Shown: positions 1 to 9,099 of the stretch, piece after piece
How the letters are laid out: every line of letters begins with the position of its first letter
Numbering within the stretch: position 1 is the stretch's first letter
NCBI GenBank assembly: GCA_964539135.1
Contig: CAZIFG010000022.1
Location: 1 to 21,270, forward strand
DNA: 21,270 bases
Source: CAZIFG01 sp964539135
GTDB taxonomy: Bacteria; Margulisbacteria; Marinamargulisbacteria; GCA-2716485; CAZIFG01
Direction of reading: 5' to 3'
Notes under the pieces: generated by a model
What the model saw: only the letters and a program-made list of their open reading frames with translations
Databases searched by the model: none
Told to the model about the DNA's origin: nothing
Made by a program: the position numbers and the translations under genes

Positions 1-53
1 TTTTAACCTAATTTTCTCGCTACTTTTTTCTTGCCTTAACTGGGGGCATTACA
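1..53 (+). mobile_element. 3' end of an IS3-family element (transposase stop plus terminal inverted repeat)
   Basis: The first bases hold the last codons of a transposase, ending in TAA at 9-11, followed by the element's terminal sequence with the core TTAACTGGGGGCATTACA at 36-53. The same string (transposase stop, TTTTCTC, then this terminus) occurs inverted at 18412-18457, and a related terminus occurs at 18020-18042. The window therefore starts inside one IS copy, and its outer boundary is near 53, at the CA end typical of IS3 elements. The rest of the element lies to the left of the window. Confidence 0.75.
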
Positions 54-1437
54 ATCCTATTCGTTTTAATGCCGTTCCTAAAATGTTTGCGCGTTTATCG
101 CCTTCAACACAGACTGCAAATCTCAGTCTCCCTGTAGGATCAATATAGGCAGATTCAAGTATCGCTTTTCTTCCATTTAATGTTTTTCCTACCTCACTGG
201 TTAATCCTACTATCTCTACCTGAATTTCATTTCCCTCTTGATCTTTTATAGGATTATCTCTATGAAGGGTTATGCCATTTATACACGCCCATTCTTTAAT
301 TAAAACGACAAGCACAGGCGATTCGAGTAACGCTGAGCGTTCAATATCAGGAACCTTCTTTTCATGCGTGATGTTAGGCCTATGCTCATTTCTTGTTAGC
401 TCTATTACTATTCTTGTTTGGATTATTTTAACCTTTTCGGACTTAACTTCTTTAGAACAGAAGAAAGCAGAACCTATAGGCGAGATAATTCCCATATTAC
501 GCGTCGATGTGTTCTTAGGCAAACGATTTGCTTCAACATTAACCATCAATGGCCTTATATTCACATTAAAGTAGGGTTCAAAACTCTTTGAGAGTAAGTC
601 ATGAAATATTGCCTCCAATTCAACTCTCTCAGGATTACTCTCTGTTAATTTGGATAATTCTCCATGTCCTAACAAGGTCATAGCGTTTGTATATATGCTA
701 TCTAGTTCTGATTGTGATGCGCTCAAAGAATGAAGCTTCAATAAATCAACGTTTGATAGTTTTCCCGATAGAAATTTTTTAGGTGCCTTTATTAGGTTAC
801 CCCTGACTGGATCTGGAATAATGATAACATCTGCGCTTCCATGTTCTTTTTGTGCATATTGATACAAACAAGGTGAAATTCTGTCACTCATGAGCATAAC
901 TTTTCTACCTCTCTCTACAATTTCACTTAATATTAAAGCTATCTGAGGTAATGCTTCTGGTGTAAAAAGATCGATAAAATTCATGGCTAGAATATGTGCA
1001 TTTTTTGGCAATAGCCCCCTGTCTTGAGCTTCTTTTATATCCCCAATCCCTAGCTGATGGATTCTAAATTTTGGATATGTTATGCTTAGCTGTTTATAAT
1101 ACTGACCGTGGGGCTCTGTTACATTTATATTTATATTAGGGAATCTATGACCTTCTCTTTCTAAAAAACTAGCAAATAGGCTGTACGTCCCTCCGCCTAT
1201 TTCGATTATTTCATTTATACCTCCTGGCAATCCCTTTAAAATAAACTCTAATATAAAGGCTTCATCTAGAATCTTACCCAACATCCGATCACTAAACAAC
1301 TTCACCGCTCTTTCTGATCCTGGGATCCCTATGGGTGTGCCCACTTTATCCGCTATTAAACGGTCTATCTTCTTTGATCTTCTTACACCTAAGGCGCATA
1401 GATCTTTTTTTACACTTGATATAATTTTTTTTACCAT
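49..1437 (-). CDS. Methyltransferase-like protein with C-terminal LNGR-type domain, end set by an IS
   Basis: 462 residues, function not recognised with certainty. Residues 74-185 look like a class I SAM-dependent methyltransferase core: beta strand plus glycine loop EIIEIGGGTYS (77-87), a second acidic strand end TEPHGQYY (107-114), and a later hydrophobic strand VMLMSD (180-185). Residues 400-462 resemble a small SH3-like domain known mainly from eukaryotic proteins, with VGL-TS, LNGRKA (420-425) and PTGRLRFAV (434-442). The N-terminus MVKKI is lysine-rich like those of the neighbouring paralogs. A strong promoter and an AGGGG ribosome site precede the ATG at 1437. The last sense codon is TTG and the stop is TAA; all but the first T of these come from an IS terminus, so the natural C-terminus may be lost. 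Methyltransferase activity is inferred from the fold only. Confidence 0.6.
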   Translation of the reverse strand: MVKKIISSVKKDLCALGVRRSKKIDRLIADKVGTPIGIPGSERAVKLFSDRMLGKILDEAFILEFILKGLPGGINEIIEIGGGTYSLFASFLEREGHRFPNININVTEPHGQYYKQLSITYPKFRIHQLGIGDIKEAQDRGLLPKNAHILAMNFIDLFTPEALPQIALILSEIVERGRKVMLMSDRISPCLYQYAQKEHGSADVIIIPDPVRGNLIKAPKKFLSGKLSNVDLLKLHSLSASQSELDSIYTNAMTLLGHGELSKLTESNPERVELEAIFHDLLSKSFEPYFNVNIRPLMVNVEANRLPKNTSTRNMGIISPIGSAFFCSKEVKSEKVKIIQTRIVIELTRNEHRPNITHEKKVPDIERSALLESPVLVVLIKEWACINGITLHRDNPIKDQEGNEIQVEIVGLTSEVGKTLNGRKAILESAYIDPTGRLRFAVCVEGDKRANILGTALKRIGL

Positions 1438-1473
1438 TTTTAAAACCCCTATAAATTATTCTTTCTATTGAAA

Positions 1474-1500
1474 ATTATATAAATTTTATTTTTTTGTCAA
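1474..1500 (-). promoter_or_regulatory. Sigma70-type promoter of the methyltransferase-like gene
   Basis: On the minus strand a perfect TTGACA (1500-1495) and a perfect TATAAT (1479-1474) are separated by 15 bases, slightly short of the usual 16-18. An AGGGG ribosome site and the ATG at 1437 follow about 35 bases later. Both boxes being exact and correctly placed makes this the clearest promoter in the window. Confidence 0.65.
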
Positions 1501-1567
1501 TCATATTTCCAAAAAATAAGCCTAAAAAGCATGATTAAGTAGGTAATAATCCTCTGTAAGATATTCT

Positions 1568-2614
1568 TTAACCGTTTATAAAGGCATAGGGATCTTGAAT
1601 GAGTCCTGTGGCAATGCCTACAAGGGTTGCGCCTCTTACCCGAAGAGCCTCCGCCTGATGCCGCGTTGTACCCCCTCTCGTTGCAATTAACGGCAATTCC
1701 AACGGGCTCAAGAGCGTGACCATTTCCATGGTGCGTTTGAATAGAGGGGCTCCACTAAGCCCTCCCCCGCCACGTGTTAAGGCAGTGATAGGAAGATCAA
1801 GATCTTCACAAGTTTTAAACTGGGTATTTCCAATATTAAGCGCTGTCTTGAAAATGCCTCTGATCAATTCAGCTATTGTGAGTAAATCCGCATTGGATTG
1901 ATCTGGAGACACTTTGATAACAATCATCGCTTCTGTTTGTGCTCTCATGTCGCGAACAAGCTGTTCTATTTTATCTGGATTTTTTAGGAGATTTTGGCCC
2001 TCATCTGTATTGGGGCAGCTGATATTCAGCTCAAAATAATAGGGGCCTTTGGCATGCATTTTTTGATGGCCTTCAATAGCGCCAAATACCTCTAGATATT
2101 CGACGATGCTTTCACCGCCCACACTAAATCCCAACGGTTGCTGATGCGTCCATACAGGTGAAGCGGTCACCTCTGTTAGAAAATTAGCGACGCCTTTTCC
2201 AGGTAAGCCGTAGGCATTGATTAAGGCCTTCTCGCCGTTTACGCTTACCTCTTGAATACGCGGTCTGGCGTTTCCTTTTCTAGGCGCTGCTAAAATGGTT
2301 TTAAAACAGCCCCCGCCCAGACCCATTTTCAGTCACATATCCAGCTGATTTAAATCGCCTTGAAAGGAAGAAAATGTAATAGGGGATCCAAAGGTTAAAT
2401 CGTATAATTTAACCTGATCTTCTAGCCTTTTTTTGAACAAAAATAAAAGAGAATCTATCGGTTTCTGGTTCAAGATTTTGAGCCCTTTTTCTCCAAACAA
2501 AATAGCAAATTCCAAATCGGGCCCTTTTCCACTGATACAGCGAAACGCTGTTATCAGGTTTATAGTTAGAGCCCAGCTCCATCGATAGACATAAGACAAT
2601 AAGGTGCTCCGCAT
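1568..2614 (-). pseudogene. pyrD: Dihydroorotate dehydrogenase-like gene with an in-frame TGA
   Basis: Two pieces in the same frame (2614-2333 and 2326-1568) join through one TGA at 2335-2333 to give 348 codons, the usual length of a class 2 DHODH, the flavoenzyme of pyrimidine synthesis that oxidises dihydroorotate. The N-piece has the membrane-associated start, GEKGLKILN and LTFGSPI. The C-piece has GNARPR, LINAYGL, NISCPNT, VIKVSPD, GGGGLSG and a degenerate FMN-phosphate loop (RGGTT). The cysteine in NISCPNT is typical of class 1 enzymes, whereas class 2 has serine, so the class is mixed. The TGA falls where homologs have leucine in the D-x-L-x-x-MGFG motif; TTA to TGA is a single change. 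It lies 48 bases after paralog A on the same strand. Most likely an inactive gene; a split gene restarting at 2326 would lack the N-domain. Confidence 0.75.
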
Positions 2615-2662
2615 ATAGGCATTCTAACGGCTGACATTCTCCCCCTCAAAGCCTGAGTCTGC

Positions 2663-5600
2663 TTAATGTTTGTGCTTCTTGGCGCCGCGTTGCTCGCGTT
2701 CCTGAATAGCCTCCCTTTCTCTCTCAATCGCATCGGCCATCTTATCGTGAAGCAGCCAATTGAGATTTGCTGCTGTGATAAGTAGTCTATTTTGATTTTT
2801 TGGGGCCTCTTCTAGTATCCATTTGCAGAGCCAATTGAAAGCCTCCAATTCCTCAGGGGTTCTAGGTACGCCCATTCGAGCAAAAACACTCTGGGTTCGC
2901 CCTAATTTTAATACGGTTGCCTTTTCGTCAAATGTACCCGTCATTTTTAACAAAACAGGAATCATGCTGAGTTCATTGGGGAGTGCCTCCGTTAAATATC
3001 TCTCTTCATGTTGTATTGATAAAACCTCTATTACCGCTGATAGCGTCGAAAGGCTTGATAAAAACACCCTGAATCTTTCTGGATATTTTTCCATAAAATG
3101 CCAGGCATGGCATTTTCCATTTGGCCCTACTGTACTTAAAACGTCCAATTTCTGTGTCTCTGAAATTGGGCAATACTGTAAAATTATATCCAGACTTTTG
3201 ATGTCATACCATGCTACCCACTGAATAAAACCATCGAAATCGCTGACTTGTGAGACCAGATTTCTTAAACTGGCCTCATCTTGCTTTTCTGTCAAAAACT
3301 CAAGCAAATCAAAGGACGGCTCTTCTTTTAATAGAGACACGATTGTTTGGCTACCGTCTTTTATATTGAGGAGATCCATTTTTTCTGACACTGACTGACA
3401 ACTTAATAGAATAGCAATGGCCTGGTATTTATTCGCACGCATTAATGTCATCAATACTGTACGCGATCTATCTCCTCTCATGGCTAAAATCTCTAGTTTT
3501 TTCTTCAATGTATATGGTTTTAACCAGTTTGCCAGTATGGCGCCTTTGTATTGTGCCATATCATGTGCAAGCGTTCCTTCTACATATGTTTTTATCTTTA
3601 AGATATTGAGTTGCTCCGCAGGCTCTTTTATCCGTTTTATGATATTTTCAAAGGCAATCCCATTATATTTTGCAAGATCCCCACCTGTGCCAGCTCTACT
3701 CAACATGAGATATATCTCCGCCGTGCTTGCTGTTCGAAGTTCCTCTTCTAGGATAATACCTGCATATCTGGCTAAATCATGGCTAGTCTCAAAAAATATT
3801 TGAATATAGGCATACTCATTCCTTTTTTTTATCTGCTCAAAACTGCTTCTAATAAACGCTAGATGTCCCTTTTGACTGGCAATTTGAATGGGGCGCCGCC
3901 ACTCCTTATGCTGCAACGAAACCCCTGCGCTTACCAGAATTTCTATTGCATTGATTTTATTTAATTCGGCACTTTTTACGAGTACTTCCGCGTCTCTCAG
4001 ATGTTCGCTATATGCCTCAGGCGTTGGCGCTCTTTTTTTGAGGTATACAAGCAGGCCTTTTAATAGGGCTACATGACTCAGTGCCATGATCAGAGGTACT
4101 GTCCCCTCACTGGTTTTCTCTGTCAGGTATCGCCACTGCTGCGCTTCTGGAATCGCATCTATTACCAGATCTAACATCGTCGTATTCCCAGACTGTGCCG
4201 CCATACCAATGGCATTCGGCAACTTGTTTTGTGTGTATGCTTGAATGTTTTTCCAAAGGTCTTCTTTATCAACCTTTAATTGCGCCAATAGTTCTATAGA
4301 GCCACTCTCAATCGCATGGTCTATTAATCGTTTCCCTGTCTTATCTTTTTTGTCTGCGTTACTTAATTTTAATTGTACGTCTTTAAATAGATCTACTTTT
4401 CCAAGTGATGCAATAACGCCTAAAATACCATGAACCCAACCGCTTACTTTCATGATGCTATCTAAGGTTTTAAAGCATTCGTCACCCTCAGGTCTTTCAT
4501 CTATTAGCCATTTTTGCCATATATGATCCTCTAATCCCAGAAGGGCCTTCAATACATTAAAGGCGGAACTTTCGTTTAAGTGGCTTCCTCCATATGAATA
4601 TGAGGCACAAAGATGCCCTACTTTCACTGTTTTATCAATGTGTTTATTGAGATCACTCTCTTGTTGAGTGTCTGCAATCAAATAGTCCGCTCGAAGCAAG
4701 TCCTGCATTATTTTCTGTTTTTTCTCATGCAGGATATCGCGAATCCCGGATCCATACGGGTCTATTAAAGGCTCAAAACGAGAGCCTAATATTTGTGGTG
4801 GTAGACACCATTGAATGACTGTGTTCAACGCATGAACATCATTTGTAAACGGTTCAACAATACCGTGTCCCTGTAAAACTGTTCCTATTCTTCTTTTTAA
4901 CCATTCACATTGTTGTTTTTTAAGCTCGGCTATCCCTACGCTATTTGTATCACAATGGCCTAAAATTAAGCGGACTTCGTCCTCTAAGGAGATTAACCTG
5001 AAATCCCATCCCACTGTACAAGCGTCGCTTAATTCTTCTTTCTTTTCCTGAAAAAATTTACACAAATTATCTCTGTGTTTTCCGACTAAAACTCTTTCTG
5101 TATTTAAATACCGAACACAAGCGCCTACTCGTCTTTCTGCGGCACGCACTCTCTGTTTTTCTTCTTCCGTTGCGTCTGTTTTTGGGGTTTTTCGTATCTT
5201 GTCTAGCAGCGCTTTTATTCCCTCTTGAATTGTGATATCACTCTTTTCAATTTCACTGTCTAACTGCTCTCCCTCTGGGCCTGTTGCTAGAAATACGTCA
5301 AATAGAGGCAGTCCCAATTTTAGACCCAATATACGGGTGATAATCTGAAGGTATTGTCTGGAAACTGCCACTTCTGGATCTGTTTCTACCTGCACCATTG
5401 CGGCTAAAATAGCGGCACTTTCTACTGTGAACGCATCGGCTTGAGGCAATGGGCCTGAACTTAATACAAATTTGTCTCCATAAATCAGTGCATGGAGCAT
5501 GCGTCTTAATTGCTCACTTACTCTTTTTTGTTCCGCTTCACTACTATATTGCTGTATTTCTATGATTTCAAAGGCAGGCCAAAACATCTTTCCTACTTCA

Positions 5601-6016
5601 TTCGCCCACGACACTGTCCTGTAATCTAAGTCTAGCTCTTTGATTTGAGCAGCGGCTTCCTTTTTTTCATTCTGCCTCCTTTTAAGCGCTGCAAGGCCCA
5701 AAGAAGTAATGTCTTGAGCATAACAGATAAAATTATGCTTCTCTGTTAAGTATTCATCTTTCCTTATTTTGAACTTCTCAACAAAATTTATAAGGGTTTG
5801 ATGCTCTAAGTCTATAAACGATGTATCTGCCCCCTGACTCACGATTGACTGCATCTCACTCAATAGTGCCGCTAGAGGGGCTATGTCTTTTTCTTCTAAA
5901 GGCAGGTCTTTTACAGCCTTTAAAACCTGCTCCATCTTGATGACTAACCTAGCCCACTTGTCTGGCCTCCCCTTACTTTCTTGAGGTATTGCGGCTATTT
6001 TTAAGTTTAATCTCAT
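2663..6016 (-). CDS. Paralog A: giant ankyrin/solenoid protein, last gene of the E-D-C-B-A operon
   Basis: 1117 residues, no known enzyme domain. Order: N-terminal motif LKIAAI (5-10); an alpha-helical domain to about residue 520 with blocks shared with D and F (RRVGACVRYLN 295-305, CTVGWDFRLISL 333-344, NDVHALN 392-398); an ankyrin-like block about 520-730 (GILGVIASLGKVDLF, LIDHAIESGSIELL, PIQIASQKGHLAFI); then a C-terminal solenoid with helical repeats of the AHDMAQYKGAIL / KKKLEILAMRG type. It ends in a charged helix rich in E and R and the basic tail GAKKHKH. The ATG at 6016 overlaps the TGA of B (ATGA), and an AAAGGA ribosome site lies inside B's last codons. No signal peptide or membrane segment. 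Compared with D it has about 140 extra C-terminal residues. An effector role is inferred from the repeat type and family expansion, not shown. Confidence 0.85.
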   Translation of the reverse strand: MRLNLKIAAIPQESKGRPDKWARLVIKMEQVLKAVKDLPLEEKDIAPLAALLSEMQSIVSQGADTSFIDLEHQTLINFVEKFKIRKDEYLTEKHNFICYAQDITSLGLAALKRRQNEKKEAAAQIKELDLDYRTVSWANEVGKMFWPAFEIIEIQQYSSEAEQKRVSEQLRRMLHALIYGDKFVLSSGPLPQADAFTVESAAILAAMVQVETDPEVAVSRQYLQIITRILGLKLGLPLFDVFLATGPEGEQLDSEIEKSDITIQEGIKALLDKIRKTPKTDATEEEKQRVRAAERRVGACVRYLNTERVLVGKHRDNLCKFFQEKKEELSDACTVGWDFRLISLEDEVRLILGHCDTNSVGIAELKKQQCEWLKRRIGTVLQGHGIVEPFTNDVHALNTVIQWCLPPQILGSRFEPLIDPYGSGIRDILHEKKQKIMQDLLRADYLIADTQQESDLNKHIDKTVKVGHLCASYSYGGSHLNESSAFNVLKALLGLEDHIWQKWLIDERPEGDECFKTLDSIMKVSGWVHGILGVIASLGKVDLFKDVQLKLSNADKKDKTGKRLIDHAIESGSIELLAQLKVDKEDLWKNIQAYTQNKLPNAIGMAAQSGNTTMLDLVIDAIPEAQQWRYLTEKTSEGTVPLIMALSHVALLKGLLVYLKKRAPTPEAYSEHLRDAEVLVKSAELNKINAIEILVSAGVSLQHKEWRRPIQIASQKGHLAFIRSSFEQIKKRNEYAYIQIFFETSHDLARYAGIILEEELRTASTAEIYLMLSRAGTGGDLAKYNGIAFENIIKRIKEPAEQLNILKIKTYVEGTLAHDMAQYKGAILANWLKPYTLKKKLEILAMRGDRSRTVLMTLMRANKYQAIAILLSCQSVSEKMDLLNIKDGSQTIVSLLKEEPSFDLLEFLTEKQDEASLRNLVSQVSDFDGFIQWVAWYDIKSLDIILQYCPISETQKLDVLSTVGPNGKCHAWHFMEKYPERFRVFLSSLSTLSAVIEVLSIQHEERYLTEALPNELSMIPVLLKMTGTFDEKATVLKLGRTQSVFARMGVPRTPEELEAFNWLCKWILEEAPKNQNRLLITAANLNWLLHDKMADAIEREREAIQEREQRGAKKHKH

Positions 6017-7500
6017 TCAGTTGTCCTTTGTCTTTTTCTTGTCTGAAAAACCTTGTCTTCATTTTCATTCATTTCTACGACTAAGTCTCTTAATCTGTCT
6101 TTAAAGGGCCACTCGTCTTTCTCTGCATAGTCTAATAATAGATTTCGCTCTTCGCGTGTTTCTGTCAGTGCCGCTACAAACTCTTTTAACGTATTATCGC
6201 TATCGAGTTCAGCCTCCACTACTAAGCGATGGATTCCGTTTTCTTTATCTTTATCCATTTTTAGGATATCCATTTTGTTTTCGAAGGGCAGTCCTTTTAA
6301 AATGGCAAACATTGAATATGGTTCTTCTACCCAAAGTCTAGAGATAAGGGTTGTTTCCTCGTACTTTAAACCCATAAAAATAGTCTTCTCTTCGTGATTG
6401 AAGTTTTTTACAATACCTTCTATAAGCGACATGTTATCCAAACGTAGAATCTCCACAAGTGTCTCGCCTTTTTTATTCTTTTTTTGTAACAACGCAAGCG
6501 TCTCTAACCCTTGCTCATAGAGATTAAACAGTTCATCCTGAATGAATGTGTTCCCTTCACATATTTTTTCCCATAAGAATTTTTCATCTTTATCTGTGAT
6601 TTCTAGCACCTCTGCAAGATCCTCTTTTGAAAATCGCTTTAAAAAACGAATAAGTATCTTATCCTGGAGCAAACTCATGGCAATGGGCGATCCACTTTTT
6701 TTATTTTCTGTCTTTAAAATCGCCTTAATTTCTGCATCTATTCCATAGTTAGACAGCATCTTTTTTAACACTTTTCCATCTATTTCATTCAGTTGCATTT
6801 CTATCAAAAAATCTGCTATATCTTCTTGTCTTTGAGATAAATACGCGTCTTTTTTTTCCGCTCTCTCCAACAGATTCCTAAGATTATCCACTATACCCTC
6901 GTTTGTATGGCTATCCCGTAGCCTCTTTACCACAGTGTCTAGTAGATAGTCTTTCTCTTCTTTTGGTAGTCTCGCTAAAATACAATGGGCTTTCTCTTTG
7001 TGATACCGCGCCAACTGATAGAGTATGTTACCTTCATAGTCGTTATCTGTTAAAAAAATGCATTGTTCCATTTTGCTTGCGCGTGTTTCATATCTGCTTA
7101 TAATCAGATCAGGCATATATTTTGCGATTATCTTTCTCTCTTGGCGCCAAAAATAACGACTTGTGACGCTATCTAAGGTCTCGATACTCTCTAAAACGGC
7201 TTTAATAAAGGGGATGTCTCCTTTATGTGCTGCAAGGACTAAAAATCGGATTTCTTTATACGTCCCCTCCCGTATTTTTTTTAGCGCCCCTAAGTCTGCC
7301 CCTATCTCAGGAAAAGGGACATCGTTTATCCCTGCTAATAGCCCCACACGGCGCCGCCACTGCGTATACTCTGCGTGCGTATTTGATGGATTTGACGACG
7401 TTTTTTTGCCCATCTCTTTGAAGAACTGATCGACTCTATCCTCATGACCCTCAGGCACAATTGAATTACTTCTTATTTCTAATGCGACTATCTTATGCAT
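6013..7500 (-). CDS. Paralog B: shorter solenoid protein with KRQR tail
   Basis: 495 residues, closest in the window to C. It starts MHKIVALEIRS, the family N-terminal motif. It lacks the long N-domain of A, D and F; a short ankyrin-like stretch (IRFLVLAAHKGDIPFIKAVL) is followed by the C-terminal repeat module, for example NHEEKTIFMGLKYEETTL and ENKMDILKMDKD, each unit about 36-40 residues. Blocks SGSPIAMSLL, LEITDKDE and EGLETLALLQKKN match C almost position by position. The tail is RKRQRTTE. The start follows the stop of C by 3 bases (TAA GAA ATG) with only a weak ribosome site, so re-initiation from C is likely. Its TGA stop is part of ATGA shared with A. Function unknown. Confidence 0.85.
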   Translation of the reverse strand: MHKIVALEIRSNSIVPEGHEDRVDQFFKEMGKKTSSNPSNTHAEYTQWRRRVGLLAGINDVPFPEIGADLGALKKIREGTYKEIRFLVLAAHKGDIPFIKAVLESIETLDSVTSRYFWRQERKIIAKYMPDLIISRYETRASKMEQCIFLTDNDYEGNILYQLARYHKEKAHCILARLPKEEKDYLLDTVVKRLRDSHTNEGIVDNLRNLLERAEKKDAYLSQRQEDIADFLIEMQLNEIDGKVLKKMLSNYGIDAEIKAILKTENKKSGSPIAMSLLQDKILIRFLKRFSKEDLAEVLEITDKDEKFLWEKICEGNTFIQDELFNLYEQGLETLALLQKKNKKGETLVEILRLDNMSLIEGIVKNFNHEEKTIFMGLKYEETTLISRLWVEEPYSMFAILKGLPFENKMDILKMDKDKENGIHRLVVEAELDSDNTLKEFVAALTETREERNLLLDYAEKDEWPFKDRLRDLVVEMNENEDKVFQTRKRQRTTE

Positions 7501-7503
7501 TTC

Positions 7504-9099
7504 TTATGTTTTTTGTCTTTTAGCATCCGACTCATCCTCTGTATCTGAGTCTGTATTCTGCTCATCTGCTGTATCTAACTGCTCATCTGCTGTATCTAAA
7601 TCTATATCTGATGAATCACCTGCTATATCTGAGTCGCTTGATAAGAGCCTCTTTAACTCTTCTTTGAAGTGCCAGTCTTGTTTATCTGCCAACCTTAATA
7701 AACACTGTTTTTCCTCGTCTGTTTTTGCTGCTATTTTTTGTATAAAATCCTTTAGATCTTCTTCTCTATCGCCCTCCTCAGTATAAAACTCATCTGATGT
7801 CATGTAATGGTGGATGCCCTCTTTTTCATCTCCGCCCACTTCTAAAATGCCTAATTTCTCTTCAAATGTCAGCCCATTCAAAAGATTGCGTATAAGAAAC
7901 CCACGTCGACCCCATAAAAAAGAACTGAGCCTCCTCTCTTGATACCTCAAACTGAGTAAGGCTTTTTTCTCTTCATAGCTGCAGCTTAAGAGTACCGAAT
8001 CCATTAGCACATCATCGCACTCTAAGATCTCCAACAGAGAGCGCCCTTCTTTGTTTTCTTTTTGTAAGAAGGCTATTTTTTCGGCACCTGTTTCATAGAA
8101 CGAAAATAAACTCATATAGTATCCATTTGTGCATATGTGCTCCCATAGAGGCGCCCCTTCCTTATCGCTTATTTCCATAAGCACCGCAAGCTCCTCTTTG
8201 AAAAATCGGCTTAAAAAACGCACCAAATCCCCGCTGTCTGCAAGATTTATAGCCAGGGGATCACCACTTCCTTCATTTTCCATTTTCAACAGAGCGATGA
8301 GGTCTGCAGTTGTTCCATAGTCTGCAAGCACGCGCTCAAAATCTTTCCTGCTGCCTTTATTTAATTCAGCCTTCCTCAAAATTTCGGCTTTTTCTGCTTG
8401 AGATTTTCCGGATTCCAAAGCTGGCTTTAGCCCCCCTGTTAACATTTCTTTGACTGTTTTTTTCTCCCCCTTGATCATCAGCAAATGCGCCTTATCGTCG
8501 GGTAACATATCATTCAGCATTTTCTCCAAGGCCACCTCGTTATATTCCGCTAATTTATGAATCACAAGATCCTTATGTTTCGCTTTGGACATCAAAAAAT
8601 TAAGTCTCTCCATTGGGTTCATTTTTGCATACAGGTCTTCAATGACTTCAGGTGTATACTTCGCAATTGCGCCTATGTTTAATATGAATAGTTTCATCGC
8701 GTCTATTTGGTTGGTTGATTTAATACAGTCTAAGACCTTTAAAATAAAGTCACTGTGCTTATTACGTGCTGCGTGCCATAGACATGTTTTGTGCTTACCT
8801 GTCTCGTCTTCCTGCATAACGCTGCAACCTGCTTTTATTAGGGCAATGGCATGTTCCGTATAGCCTCTTTTAGCTGTCTTTATTAATACCCAACGCCTCA
8901 TGGATAGATACCGCCCCCTGCCATTCAAACAATCACTCAGCTCTAAACCTGAAGGGGCTTTTACTGACATTGCTGCTAATATTGCCTTGAGATGATCTGG
9001 TCTTTCTTCCTTTGCTGCCTTCATAAAGGCCCTCTTTCCTCTTTCGTCTTTTTGTATCAGCTCTTTCCAACTCATGCTAAATGCCACGATTTTATTCAT
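7504..9099 (-). CDS. Paralog C: solenoid protein with acidic repeat and KRQK tail
   Basis: 531 residues when started at the ATG at 9099. The frame stays open upstream to a TTG at 9189, but 9099 gives the family start MNKIVAF, has a GGGAGG ribosome site 5 bases upstream, and overlaps the stop of D as ATGAATAA. Residues about 10-150 are ankyrin-like (GKRAFMKAAKEERPDHLKAI, TCLWHAARNKHSDFILKVL). The middle and C-terminal part parallels B, with the repeat core YEEKKALLSLR / FEEKLGILEVG spaced 40 residues apart. The last 45 residues are strongly acidic, include two copies of LDTADEQ, and end in DAKRQKT. The acidic run then basic tail resembles both nuclear localisation tails and secretion signals of host-directed proteins. 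Function unknown. Confidence 0.85.
   Translation of the reverse strand: MNKIVAFSMSWKELIQKDERGKRAFMKAAKEERPDHLKAILAAMSVKAPSGLELSDCLNGRGRYLSMRRWVLIKTAKRGYTEHAIALIKAGCSVMQEDETGKHKTCLWHAARNKHSDFILKVLDCIKSTNQIDAMKLFILNIGAIAKYTPEVIEDLYAKMNPMERLNFLMSKAKHKDLVIHKLAEYNEVALEKMLNDMLPDDKAHLLMIKGEKKTVKEMLTGGLKPALESGKSQAEKAEILRKAELNKGSRKDFERVLADYGTTADLIALLKMENEGSGDPLAINLADSGDLVRFLSRFFKEELAVLMEISDKEGAPLWEHICTNGYYMSLFSFYETGAEKIAFLQKENKEGRSLLEILECDDVLMDSVLLSCSYEEKKALLSLRYQERRLSSFLWGRRGFLIRNLLNGLTFEEKLGILEVGGDEKEGIHHYMTSDEFYTEEGDREEDLKDFIQKIAAKTDEEKQCLLRLADKQDWHFKEELKRLLSSDSDIAGDSSDIDLDTADEQLDTADEQNTDSDTEDESDAKRQKT

Noticed and set aside
2333..2335. TGA read as tryptophan or selenocysteine
   Set aside because: TGA ends paralogs B and E and the FAD gene; homologs have leucine at this site; no selenocysteine-insertion hairpin is evident after the codon.
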